A stretch of 64,000 nucleotides of DNA from the NCBI RefSeq assembly GCF_003363435.1, contig NZ_QRCT01000016.1, positions 62,001 to 126,000 on the forward strand, read 5' to 3'. The position numbers and the translations under genes were made by a program. The stretch is from Anaerosacchariphilus polymeriproducens (GTDB taxonomy: Bacteria; Bacillota; Clostridia; Lachnospirales; Lachnospiraceae). The notes beneath the pieces are model-generated. The model had not been told where the DNA came from. It saw only the letters and a list, made by a program, of their open reading frames with translations, and ran no database searches. Shown here piece after piece: positions 37,242 to 45,809 of this stretch (position 1 is its first letter; each line of letters begins with the position of its first letter).

Positions 37242-38456
37242 TTATTCTACTTTTTGTATATCATTTTCGTCTATTTCATCTGGAGCATTTTCTTCTTCTT
37301 CTATCATTTCTTCTTCAGCAGCTTCATCTTCTGTCTCAATCACTTCGCTACCCGAATTATTAAATTCATCAATAGTAACTATTTTGATCTCTGCCTTACT
37401 AACAAGAAATTCTTTCACTTTACGAAATAACAACTCTTCTGCTATCTCTTCTTTCCCATAACTTTCTTCTAAATCTGCCGGTTTTTTTAAACTTTCATCA
37501 TTTTCTGAATTTTCTTCGAATAATTCTTTTAATCCTTTATCATATTCAGATTCATACAAATCAATTTTTTCTTTTTCAGCTATCATCTGCAATACCAAAC
37601 ATTCTTGAACCTGCATAATAACTTCTTCTTTTATATCTTCTTCTGAGACTCCCATATCCATACCATACTGCTCCGCCATTTCTTCATAAGAACTTTTAAC
37701 CATATCATAATACTCATTATATAGTTCTTCCGGATATCCATCGACTTTGGCATTTTCCATTACTTTTTCAAAAACAGATTCTTGAGCTGAATCTTCTGCT
37801 ACTTTTTTATTTTGCTCTTCTAAAGACTTTCGTAAGCCTTTTTTATATTCATCTACCGTTTTGTATTCTGTGTTTTTCTTTACAAATTCATCCGTTAATT
37901 CAGGCGTTGTATAAACTGATATCGAATTTATTTTCACCTTGAACTGAACTGGTTTTCCAGCAACAGATTCTGACCCTTCTTCATCGCCAGACTGAATCTC
38001 ACCTTCAAACGTATCATAATCATCAGGAAACTTTAGATTCAGTTCCACTTCATCTCCAATTTTGGCACCAACTAGACCGGATTCAAATCCTTCGAAAAAA
38101 TCTCCTGCTCCAATTTCTAAATCATATTCTTCAAAAGAACCCTCTTCATATTCTTTTCCATCTACTATTGCACTACAATTTATATTAACCGTATCTCCTT
38201 CTTGTACAGCACGATCTGTAATCTTCTCTTGGCTTCTATTATCCATTAAATCATAATCAATATTATTTTGTATCTCTTCATCTGTCACCTCAACAACTTC
38301 AGGTTTTTCTGCTTTTATTCCTTTATATTCACCCAAAGTTACATATTCTGACACTTTATAATCTTTATCTTTTTGTTTTACAACTTTTTCTCCACAACCA
38401 ACCATAGTTGCTGCTATACATATCGCTAATGTTCCTAATAATACTTTCTTTTTCAT
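37242..38456 (-). CDS. Trigger-factor-like lipoprotein peptidyl-prolyl isomerase/chaperone
   Basis: Protein of 404 residues with a lipoprotein signal (ICIAATMVGCGEK, lipidated Cys at about 21), so it acts outside the membrane. After a linker it has an FKBP-type domain (about 90-190: VQEGDTVNINCSAIVDGKEY, DLEIGAGDFFEGFESGLVGAKIGDE) and then a trigger-factor C-terminal chaperone-like helical region (about 190-350: TPELTDEFVKKNTEYKTVDE). It lacks the N-terminal ribosome-binding domain of true trigger factor. The last 40 residues are extremely acidic. It may serve as a PrsA-like foldase for secreted proteins. Monocistronic, with its own terminator. Confidence 0.85.
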   Translation of the reverse strand: MKKKVLLGTLAICIAATMVGCGEKVVKQKDKDYKVSEYVTLGEYKGIKAEKPEVVEVTDEEIQNNIDYDLMDNRSQEKITDRAVQEGDTVNINCSAIVDGKEYEEGSFEEYDLEIGAGDFFEGFESGLVGAKIGDEVELNLKFPDDYDTFEGEIQSGDEEGSESVAGKPVQFKVKINSISVYTTPELTDEFVKKNTEYKTVDEYKKGLRKSLEEQNKKVAEDSAQESVFEKVMENAKVDGYPEELYNEYYDMVKSSYEEMAEQYGMDMGVSEEDIKEEVIMQVQECLVLQMIAEKEKIDLYESEYDKGLKELFEENSENDESLKKPADLEESYGKEEIAEELLFRKVKEFLVSKAEIKIVTIDEFNNSGSEVIETEDEAAEEEMIEEEENAPDEIDENDIQKVE

Positions 38457-38627
38457 TATTTCCTCCTTAAATTTAATAGCAAGTTCATTGTATATTTATA
38501 ACATACTCTAACAAAAAAAGAAACTATTTTTATACCAATTTACTTTATTTTAATCTTTTTTATCAAATTGTTATTATAAAAAGAACAAAATTTTTCATAC
38601 CTCTATCACCCTGATTTGTTAGCATAA

Positions 38628-38663
38628 CCAAAAAATAAGTCCTAAATTTCGGACTTATTTTTT
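38628..38663 (-). terminator. Terminator of the HAD-CPBP operon
   Basis: Thirteen-base stem AAAAAATAAGTCC/GGACTTATTTTTT with an eight-base loop, just after the stop at 38668. Confidence 0.9.
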
Positions 38664-38667
38664 GGAT

Positions 38668-39540
38668 TTATTCTTCTATACGACTTATATCACCATATGT
38701 AAATTTTCCTTTTTTTATCCACAAGGCAGATAAAACTAAAATGAAAAAAGCACATATTGTAACTGCCAAAAAAACGGATTGTATTTTATACAAATCACTG
38801 ACTGGTTTGCATTCTGTAAGTAATATTGCTGTCATATTCGCACCTATATGCGCAAGAATAGGAACTTTAATATTTTTATATTTTTCCATTAGATAACCTA
38901 ATATACAGCCCAATAAAGAAGCATAAACAAATTGTACCAAATTAAAATGATAGATTCCAAATAACAAAGAAGATATAATTATACCTGCTATTGGATTGAT
39001 ATATTCTTTTAATCTCTTATACAAAATACCTCTAAATAATATTTCTTCAACAATTGGTGCAAAAATTCCTGCTGCTAAAACTTCTACAATTATGCCAGAA
39101 TCAAAAATAATCTTACTTACTTGTTGATACATTTTTGAATATTGTGCTATATTAGAAATTGTAACTAAACCATTAAAAAAAATGCAACCAGAAACTGCAA
39201 GTAGAAGAACCACAGCAAAATCGTTTATCTTAATCTTCGCCGGTAATTCATTTATAAAAAATGAACGCTTTTTATCTCTTTTATAAAAAATCAATAAGAT
39301 TGGTATTGTTATAATTGCAGCTATCAAAGTAATATATAATCCATTTTGAATCAATTTTTCAGACAATTGATCCGATGCATTTATCACATTAAGTGTTATC
39401 CCACGTTTCATACTTTCATAGTAGATAAATATCATGATAATAAATGCACTCAAAAAAGATACCACTTGCGTAATCCCGAAGTAAATCCCTAATGGATATA
39501 AGATTCTCCAAATTTTAACTATTATATTTTCCTGCTTCAT
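38668..39540 (-). CDS. CPBP-family intramembrane protease
   Basis: Integral membrane protein of 290 residues with about eight hydrophobic segments. The CPBP (CAAX protease/bacteriocin-processing) motifs are visible: EEILFRGILYKRL (EExxxR), then LLFGIYHFN (FxxxH) and a third conserved segment near HIGANMTA (HxxxN). These are glutamic proteases cleaving within the membrane, sometimes linked to bacteriocin maturation or self-immunity. No bacteriocin genes are nearby. It follows the HAD phosphatase by 15 bases in the same operon. Confidence 0.88.
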   Translation of the reverse strand: MKQENIIVKIWRILYPLGIYFGITQVVSFLSAFIIMIFIYYESMKRGITLNVINASDQLSEKLIQNGLYITLIAAIITIPILLIFYKRDKKRSFFINELPAKIKINDFAVVLLLAVSGCIFFNGLVTISNIAQYSKMYQQVSKIIFDSGIIVEVLAAGIFAPIVEEILFRGILYKRLKEYINPIAGIIISSLLFGIYHFNLVQFVYASLLGCILGYLMEKYKNIKVPILAHIGANMTAILLTECKPVSDLYKIQSVFLAVTICAFFILVLSALWIKKGKFTYGDISRIEE

Positions 39541-39555
39541 ACAGTTCCTCCTCTT

Positions 39556-40218
39556 TTATTTCATTATTTTAAAAAGCAATTCATGCAATTTATCGATACT
39601 TTCCACGATATAATCGGCTCCTGCTTCTTCAAGTTCCCCCTCTTTTGCATATCCAATCTTCACCCCGATTGTTGTAAGACCGTTTTTTTTAGCGCCTATA
39701 ATATCATGGCTCCTATCTCCTACCATTATAACATTATATTTCTCTTCTTCCTTTATTTGCAGACAGTTCAAAGCTTCTTCTATCACTTCTGCTTTATTTG
39801 TTCTCCTTCCATCCAATTCACTTCCGACAATTACTTGAAAATAGTCCGCAATACCAAAACGCTCTACTATTTCTTTGCAATAAACTGTTGGTTTGGAAGA
39901 GGCTAAACTTATCACTTTACCTGCATATTTTAATTCTTCTAATAGTTTTTTTATTCCTGGATAAATTTGATTTTCCAATATCCCGATTTTTGAATATCTC
40001 TCACGATATTTTTCCACTGCCAGTTCTGCTGTCCTTTGATCAAATCCATAACACTCCATAAACTGCTCCATCAACGGTGGTCCAATAAAATGTTCCAATT
40101 GATCCAGATCTTCTTCCTCAATATCAAAATGTTTAAGTGAATATTGCACACATTTTGTAATACCTTCCTTAGGATCTGTCAGTGTTCCATCTAAATCAAA
40201 TAAAATTGTATGATACAT
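39556..40218 (-). CDS. HAD-superfamily hydrolase (phosphoglycolate phosphatase-like)
   Basis: Soluble phosphatase of 220 residues. HAD motif I is FDLDGTLTDPKEG, motif II around SLASSKP, motif III Lys in AEVIEEAL, and motif IV is GDRSHDIIGAKKNG. A helical cap lies between motif I and II (C1 type), as in Gph/PpaX enzymes. Substrate uncertain (phosphoglycolate, pyrophosphate or nucleotides). It is divergent from the membrane protein at 40444 and shares a short intergenic region with it. Confidence 0.85.
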   Translation of the reverse strand: MYHTILFDLDGTLTDPKEGITKCVQYSLKHFDIEEEDLDQLEHFIGPPLMEQFMECYGFDQRTAELAVEKYRERYSKIGILENQIYPGIKKLLEELKYAGKVISLASSKPTVYCKEIVERFGIADYFQVIVGSELDGRRTNKAEVIEEALNCLQIKEEEKYNVIMVGDRSHDIIGAKKNGLTTIGVKIGYAKEGELEEAGADYIVESIDKLHELLFKIMK

Positions 40219-40277
40219 AATTCTCCTTTCAGTTACGCGGATGTCTTTAACATTAGTTAAGAAAAGATATGTTTTAC

Positions 40278-40306
40278 ATTTTACCTTATCTCAAAAATAA
40301 AATCAA
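40278..40306 (-). promoter_or_regulatory. Promoter of the HAD-CPBP operon
   Basis: Minus strand: TTGATT (40306-40301), 17-base spacer, TAAAAT (40283-40278). It lies back to back with the divergent promoter at 40319-40347; the -35 boxes are 12 bases apart. Confidence 0.65.
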
Positions 40307-40318
40307 TTGTCTTTCTCC

Positions 40319-40347
40319 TTGACACTTTTTTTGTACTATTGTATTAT
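40319..40347 (+). promoter_or_regulatory. Promoter of the membrane protein gene at 40444
   Basis: TTGACA (40319-40324), 17-base spacer, TATTAT (40342-40347). Confidence 0.8.
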
Positions 40348-40360
40348 ATTCGTAATACAA
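40339..40360. promoter_or_regulatory. Operator-like inverted repeat over the -10 box
   Basis: Perfect eight-base arms TTGTATTA-N6-TAATACAA (22 bases overall) overlap the -10 and the start of transcription of the plus-strand promoter. This size and placement fit a dimeric repressor site (GntR or TetR type). No regulator gene is adjacent. Confidence 0.6.
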
Positions 40361-40443
40361 AACATATATTTAAACGCAATAAATCAATTTGATTTCAAAA
40401 TGCAACACTAAATGTAAATCAAATACTTTAGAAAGGAAATATT

Positions 40444-42039
40444 ATGAAAAAAATAAGAAATTATATTATCTCATTCATTCTTTTATTTATCATTGCATTC
40501 ATTTATTACTATATTACTTTGCCTGCCATAAATATCCATTCGGTAGGATTTTGGTTCTTCCTTGTGCTTGCTATAGCTGTTCTTTTAGTAATTTATGCGG
40601 TTAAAAGAATAAAAAAGCCTTCTGCCTTGAAGGAATCAAAAGTGATTCGTCTCGGAATTATAATAATAGGAGGAATCATTGTAGTTTTTGTAATTGGGTA
40701 TGTATTATCCTCTCCAATCATCAATGCAAAAAAATACCAGAACATGTTGAAAGTAACCACAAGAGAATTTACGAAAGATATTAAAGAAATTTCGTATAAT
40801 CAGATCCCAATACTAGATAAGGATTCTTCTATTTTATTAGGTGACAGGAAAATGGGCAGTATGGTTGACATGGTCTCTCAGTTTGAAGCAGACACGAATC
40901 ATTACACTCAAATTAATCAAAACAATACTCCTGTCAGAGTAAGTCCACTCACCTATGCAAGCTTTATAAAATGGTTTTCTAACCGGAACGAAGGAATCCC
41001 TGCCTATATTAAAATTGATATGGCAACTCAAGATACAGAATGTGTCACATTGAAAGAAGGAATTAAGTATTCTGACAGTGAATACTTTGGAAGAAATATT
41101 TATCGTCATTTACGTTTTCAATATCCAACTTATATATTTAGTGATATTAATTTTGAAGTAGATGATGAAGGTACTCCTTACTGGATTTGTCCTGTAAAAA
41201 AATTTACGATTGGACTATTCGGCGGCGAAACCGTTGGGCGTGTTGTTATATGTAATGCCATAACGGGAGAAACTACTGATTTGGATGTGAAAGATGTACC
41301 TAGCTGGGTAGACCGCGTTTATTCTTCTGAACTGTTAATTTCTTATTATGATTATTATGGTACTTTAAAACACGGATTCTTTAACAGTATCTTTGGACAA
41401 AAAGATTGTATGAAGACTACCAATGGATATAATTACATTGCTTTAGAAGATGATGTCTGGTTATATACTGGAGTTACCTCTGTAAATAGTGACCAAGCTA
41501 ATGTTGGTTTCGTTCTAATCAATCAAAGAACTATGGAAACCCGATACTATTCTATCTCGGGAGCCATTGAAGATTCTGCAATGTCATCTGCAGAAGGGCA
41601 GGTCCAGCACTTAAGATATTCAGCTACTTTCCCTTTGCTTTTAAATATTGCAAATGAACCAACATACTTTATCGCATTAAAAGATGCTTCCGGATTAGTC
41701 AAAAAATATGCAATGGTCGACGTACAAAAATATCAATTAGTTGCTATCGGAGATACAGTAGCCGCGTGTGAGAAAGAATATGTTAAATTATTGAACACAA
41801 ATGGAGTTTCAAACGCCAAAAGCAGTAGTACATTAACCAAAAAAGGAATAATTTCAAAAATATCACAAGGAGTTATTGAAGGGAATACCCACTACTATAT
41901 TATGCTTAAAGGTTCCAATGAAATCTTCGACATTCCACTATTAGATTTTATAAATGTAGTCAGCTTCAGCGAAGGAGATCAAATTACATTTGAATATAAC
42001 AAAGGCAATTCTACGAATACTGTATTATCTGTCCATTAA
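40444..42039 (+). CDS. Conserved membrane protein with large extracytoplasmic domain, function unknown
   Basis: Protein of 531 residues not recognised as a named family. Three membrane segments lie near the N-terminus (about 6-27, 32-52 and 68-89). About 440 residues outside the membrane follow, with many beta strands and aromatic residues (VSQFEADTNHYTQINQN, YPTYIFSDINFEVDDEG, PYWICPVKKFTIGLFGGE). The last 75 residues (KKGIISKISQGVIEG, HYYIMLKGSNEIFDIP) look like a separate small beta domain. The ATG follows AGAAAGGAAA. The gene is monocistronic with a strong promoter, an operator-like inverted repeat and a clear terminator, so it is probably regulated. Confidence 0.8.
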   Translation: MKKIRNYIISFILLFIIAFIYYYITLPAINIHSVGFWFFLVLAIAVLLVIYAVKRIKKPSALKESKVIRLGIIIIGGIIVVFVIGYVLSSPIINAKKYQNMLKVTTREFTKDIKEISYNQIPILDKDSSILLGDRKMGSMVDMVSQFEADTNHYTQINQNNTPVRVSPLTYASFIKWFSNRNEGIPAYIKIDMATQDTECVTLKEGIKYSDSEYFGRNIYRHLRFQYPTYIFSDINFEVDDEGTPYWICPVKKFTIGLFGGETVGRVVICNAITGETTDLDVKDVPSWVDRVYSSELLISYYDYYGTLKHGFFNSIFGQKDCMKTTNGYNYIALEDDVWLYTGVTSVNSDQANVGFVLINQRTMETRYYSISGAIEDSAMSSAEGQVQHLRYSATFPLLLNIANEPTYFIALKDASGLVKKYAMVDVQKYQLVAIGDTVAACEKEYVKLLNTNGVSNAKSSSTLTKKGIISKISQGVIEGNTHYYIMLKGSNEIFDIPLLDFINVVSFSEGDQITFEYNKGNSTNTVLSVH

Positions 42040-42044
42040 TAATG

Positions 42045-42092
42045 AAAGGACTGTGACTTTAGTAATAAATCTGAAGTACAGTCCTTTTTTAT
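42045..42092 (+). terminator. Terminator of the membrane protein gene
   Basis: Stem AAAGGACTGTGACTT/AAGTACAGTCCTTT with one bulge, followed by TTTT. Confidence 0.85.
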
Positions 42093-42115
42093 TTCATAAG
42101 TAATTTAATTAATTC

Positions 42116-42144
42116 TTGACCTATGTGTTAAGAATTATTATAAT
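42116..42144 (+). promoter_or_regulatory. SigA-type promoter of thiT
   Basis: TTGACC (42116-42121), 17-base spacer, TATAAT (42139-42144). The leader of about 95 bases contains no TPP riboswitch core. Confidence 0.8.
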
Positions 42145-42242
42145 TAATATAATTTGCGCTATTAGAAATATTTTTTTTAATATAGGAAAGACTTGCTATT
42201 ACATAATGAATTTATTTCATACCTTAGAGGAGGCCATTATAT

Positions 42243-42920
42243 ATGTTATATTACTTTGTAACAAAAATGGAGAATGGGAACGGTGGATATTACTATATCC
42301 CAAACACGATCGGATATATTATTCTATTACTGATTATATCTACACTTCTGATTTTAATCAGCCTAATTAGGAGTAATAAAACTACAAAAAAATTACAGAC
42401 AAAACAATTGATCTTTTCTTCCTTAGCCATAGCTTTGGGAGTCGTAGCATCTTTTATTAAATTTTACAATCTTCCTATGGGTGGTTCGATAACGTTGTTC
42501 AGTATGCTGTTTATTTGTTTAGTCGGTTACTGGTTCGGTCCGAAAATAGGAATTATGACCAGTGTTGGATATGGATTACTTCAACTATTTATTGAACCTT
42601 ATATTTTAAGTCTTCCTCAACTAATCTTAGACTATATTTTGGCATATGGAGCTTTGGGTCTGTCCGGATTCATGCATAACAAAAAATATGGCTTATACTC
42701 TGGTTATATTCTAGGTGTACTTGGACGATATATTTTCTCCTTTTTATCTGGTATCATTTTCTTTGCAAATTTTGCTCCTAAGAATTTTAACCCTGTCATT
42801 TATGCTCTGCTATATAATGGTTCATACCTTATTCCAGAAGCCGCTTTTACTCTTATAATAATTACTCTGCCACCAATGAGATATGCGATAAATAATGTAA
42901 AGAAGCTTACGGTACAATAA
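42243..42920 (+). CDS. thiT: ThiT-type thiamine ECF transporter S component
   Basis: Membrane protein of 225 residues that captures thiamine and docks with the shared EcfA/A'/T module encoded elsewhere. About six to seven membrane segments; the segment SITLFSMLFICLVGYWFGPK and the following YGLLQLFIEPYILS match the ThiT substrate-binding core. The N-terminal extension with one extra hydrophobic segment (about 20-42) is longer than in Lactococcus ThiT (about 180 residues). Start supported by GAGGAGG nine bases upstream. Monocistronic. Confidence 0.88.
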   Translation: MLYYFVTKMENGNGGYYYIPNTIGYIILLLIISTLLILISLIRSNKTTKKLQTKQLIFSSLAIALGVVASFIKFYNLPMGGSITLFSMLFICLVGYWFGPKIGIMTSVGYGLLQLFIEPYILSLPQLILDYILAYGALGLSGFMHNKKYGLYSGYILGVLGRYIFSFLSGIIFFANFAPKNFNPVIYALLYNGSYLIPEAAFTLIIITLPPMRYAINNVKKLTVQ

Positions 42921-42922
42921 AT

Positions 42923-42950
42923 GGACGGATGCCAAAATGCATCCGTTCAT
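42923..42950. terminator. Bidirectional terminator between thiT and folC
   Basis: ACGGATGC/GCATCCGT perfect stem, extendable to 11 bases, with a six-base loop; lies between convergent genes. Confidence 0.75.
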
Positions 42951-42954
42951 ATTT

Positions 42955-44253
42955 TTATACTTTTCTATTAAAATAACGATATATATCTCCTAAATACGAA
43001 AGTGACCCAAACGCAATGATAATATCTTCTTCGCTGGCAGAATCGCACCCCTTAACAATAGCTTCTTCTACACTCTGAACTGCTTCCACATTTTCATGAT
43101 ATTCTTCTACTATACTTCTTAACTCTTCTGCTGGCAGACCTCTTGGTCCAGGTGCTGTTACCGTATAGGTTTTTTTGCATAAATCCATTGTCTGCTCCAA
43201 AATCCCTTGAAAATCTTTATCTTGAAAAACACCAATAATATAAATAAATTTTTTACCTGCGAAATAAGTCAAAAGAGTATTTCTTAAATTTTTCGCAGCA
43301 TCTAAATTATGAGCACCATCTACAAAAAATAATGGTTTTTCATTCACTTTCGTAAATCTTCCAAACCATTTGGTATTCGCTATTCCGTTTATAATATGAC
43401 TGTTTGTAATGAAAAAATTCTTTTTTTGCAAAACTTCAATTGCAGCAATAGATGTTACTACATTTTGAACTTGATAAGTGCCTAAAAATGGGATATGAAT
43501 TTTCATTTGTTCCTGTCCCTCTTTTCGATACTCTATCGACTGACCATTGGGTGTGCGACTTATCTTAGAAACTTTATCCATTCCTGCTACTACAAATGTA
43601 CACGATTTCTCTATTGCTTTACTTTCCAGAATTTTGATAATGGATGGAATTTGCTCACATGTAACTACTACGCCATTTTCTTTTATAATTCCTGACTTAT
43701 TTGTAGCAATTTCTTCTATCGTATTTCCCAAAAACGGGGTATGATCTTTACTAATGGAGGCAAACACATAACAAATCGCTTTGGATATAATATTCGTAGC
43801 ATCTAATGCTCCGCCTAATCCCGTCTCTAAAACTACAATATCACATTTTTTCTTTTTAAAATACCAAAAAGCTAATGCTGTTTCTATTTCAAACGTAGTT
43901 GGGTGTGGAAGTCCCTCCTCCAGCATTTCTCTTATTTTTGTTTCTATTATTTCAATTCCTAAAACTACATTTTCTTCTTCAATCCATGAATTATCAACTT
44001 GAATAAATTCTCTATAATCTAATATCGTTGGAGATATATATTTACCCGTTCGATAACCAGCTTCTTTTAGAATCTCTGATAAATACGAAACAATGGAACC
44101 CTTTCCATTCGTTCCCGCAACATGAATAAATTGCAAATGTTCTTGAGGATTTTCCAACCGATTTAAAAGTTCCTTAATATTTTCTAATCCCAGTATACTT
44201 CCGAATTTTAGTGTACTTTTTATATATTCTCTTGCTTCTTGATATGATTTCAT
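42955..44253 (-). CDS. folC: Folylpolyglutamate synthase/dihydrofolate synthase
   Basis: Mur-ligase-type enzyme of 432 residues adding glutamate to (dihydro)folate. ATP-binding loop HVAGTNGKGSIVSYL, the conserved SPTILDYREF, ETGLGGALDATN and VDGAHNLDAAK. It follows the MATE gene by 21 bases. Whether it also has dihydrofolate synthase activity depends on the presence of a folate synthesis pathway elsewhere. Confidence 0.93.
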   Translation of the reverse strand: MKSYQEAREYIKSTLKFGSILGLENIKELLNRLENPQEHLQFIHVAGTNGKGSIVSYLSEILKEAGYRTGKYISPTILDYREFIQVDNSWIEEENVVLGIEIIETKIREMLEEGLPHPTTFEIETALAFWYFKKKKCDIVVLETGLGGALDATNIISKAICYVFASISKDHTPFLGNTIEEIATNKSGIIKENGVVVTCEQIPSIIKILESKAIEKSCTFVVAGMDKVSKISRTPNGQSIEYRKEGQEQMKIHIPFLGTYQVQNVVTSIAAIEVLQKKNFFITNSHIINGIANTKWFGRFTKVNEKPLFFVDGAHNLDAAKNLRNTLLTYFAGKKFIYIIGVFQDKDFQGILEQTMDLCKKTYTVTAPGPRGLPAEELRSIVEEYHENVEAVQSVEEAIVKGCDSASEEDIIIAFGSLSYLGDIYRYFNRKV

Positions 44254-44274
44254 TTTTATTTCGAATAAACTATA

Positions 44275-45651
44275 TTAGTTTAATGGGGTCTCCTTTCCTT
44301 TATTTTTTATATTTGTGCAAAATGCACCCTTCTCCCATGCACCGGTAACAGTGAAAAAAATTGACAATGACGAGGCCAATACCCATCCTACAGGCCATGA
44401 ACTCCATATTCCTATTGCCCCCATAAATCTGGACAAAATAAATGCTAATATGACCCGTAATATTAAATCTAAAAAAGTTGTAGACATAAATTGCCACATA
44501 GCTCCTGCCCCTCTTAGAATCCCATCAAATACTATTTTTATAGCAACCACAATATAAAATGGGGATACTATCTTTAAAAATATTCTTCCTGTTTCAATTA
44601 CCTCTGCGGCATCTTTCGCATCGACAAATAGTCTTAGAAATGTGCTTGCAAAAAAATAATTTGCTACAACAAAAGGAATACTAATCATAATTACCATCCA
44701 GATACTAGCTTTCATTCCTTCTCGTACTCTTTCATGTTTTTTGGCTCCCAGATTTTGTGAGGTAAAACTTGAGATGGCATTTCCTAAAGTACTATAACCA
44801 ACCATTGCAAAAGTATTAATTTTAATCGCAGCTGAATATCCTGCAATAACATCAGAACCAAAACTATTCACTAAACCTTGTACAAAAAGATTTCCTACAG
44901 AAACAAAGCTTTGTTGAAAAATACTTGGAATTGCAATTAAACTAATCTGCCTCAAAGTACCAAAAGAAAAATATTGAAAATACCCTGTCGTTTTGATATC
45001 CTTTATTCTAAATAATAACACAATAAATGCGATGATACAGAAAATACCCTGAGCGATAAATGTTGCCCATCCTATCCCTGCCACGCCCCAACGAAACTTC
45101 ACTACAAAGAAAATGGATAACCCAACATTTCCTAAAGAAGAAAACATCAAAAGGCAAAGTGGTGTTTTAGAATCACCTAATGCTGTAAAAATCCCTGTAC
45201 ATATATTATATAAACACAAAAATAACATACCTAGTATATATATTTTTAAATACGTCGCTGAATCTATTAAAATATTTTCAGGTGTATTCATCAATTTAAG
45301 TACTCGATTACATGTAAGTAAACCTACTCCCGTTAATATCATAGCGATACCGAGCGAAGAAATAAGAGCTGTATATACTGCTGTTTTAACTCTTTCATAT
45401 TCCTTGGCTCCATAATATCTCGAAATGATTACATTACACCCAATATTGATTCCTGTTGCAATCGCTAAAAAGATCATAGTAACCGGATAAGAAGCTCCGA
45501 CCGCAGCCAAAGCGTCTTTTCCTGCATACTTCCCTGCTATCATACTATCTGCAATACTGTATAGCTGTTGAAAAAGCACACTCAAAAGCATTGGTAATGA
45601 AAATTTCCATAATACCAGACTTGTCTTCCCTGTTGTTAAATCTGTGTTCAT
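44275..45651 (-). CDS. MATE-family efflux transporter
   Basis: Twelve-segment membrane transporter, 458 residues (MATE/DinF type). Starts TTGKTSLVLWKFSLPMLLSV with the N-half motif QQLYSIADSMIAGKYAGKDALAAVG, given here in part; the second half repeats the pattern (LISLIAIPSIFQQSF, AAIKINTFAMVGYSTLG). Exports cationic or hydrophobic compounds using Na+ or H+. Co-transcribed with folC. Substrate unknown. Confidence 0.9.
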   Translation of the reverse strand: MNTDLTTGKTSLVLWKFSLPMLLSVLFQQLYSIADSMIAGKYAGKDALAAVGASYPVTMIFLAIATGINIGCNVIISRYYGAKEYERVKTAVYTALISSLGIAMILTGVGLLTCNRVLKLMNTPENILIDSATYLKIYILGMLFLCLYNICTGIFTALGDSKTPLCLLMFSSLGNVGLSIFFVVKFRWGVAGIGWATFIAQGIFCIIAFIVLLFRIKDIKTTGYFQYFSFGTLRQISLIAIPSIFQQSFVSVGNLFVQGLVNSFGSDVIAGYSAAIKINTFAMVGYSTLGNAISSFTSQNLGAKKHERVREGMKASIWMVIMISIPFVVANYFFASTFLRLFVDAKDAAEVIETGRIFLKIVSPFYIVVAIKIVFDGILRGAGAMWQFMSTTFLDLILRVILAFILSRFMGAIGIWSSWPVGWVLASSLSIFFTVTGAWEKGAFCTNIKNKGKETPLN

Positions 45652-45684
45652 TTTTTTATCCTCTCTGTAATTATTCCGTTACCT

Positions 45685-45712
45685 ATTATAGACCTTTTTT
45701 CTCAAAATGCAA
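45685..45712 (-). promoter_or_regulatory. Promoter of the MATE-folC operon
   Basis: Minus strand: TTGCAT (45712-45707), 16-base spacer, TATAAT (45690-45685). Confidence 0.65.
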
Positions 45713-45756
45713 CAACAATTTAATACAGAATTAATCATTTTCAGTATTATTTTTGC

Positions 45757-45796
45757 AAAAAATAAATCCCAAACTTCAAAAAGTAAGGGATTTATA
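45757..45796 (-). terminator. Terminator of htpG
   Basis: Nine-base stem ATAAATCCC/GGGATTTAT followed on the minus strand by TTTTTTG, 14 bases after the htpG stop. Confidence 0.75.
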
Positions 45797-45809
45797 TGAA
45801 TTATTTATA

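Noticed and set aside
42145-42242. TPP riboswitch expected before thiT
   Set aside because: No CTGAGA-type or GAACCTGATCTGG-like core could be found in the leader.
42116-42370. 84-codon open frame overlapping the thiT promoter and start
   Set aside because: No ribosome site, overlaps thiT in another frame, and reads as A+T-rich noise.
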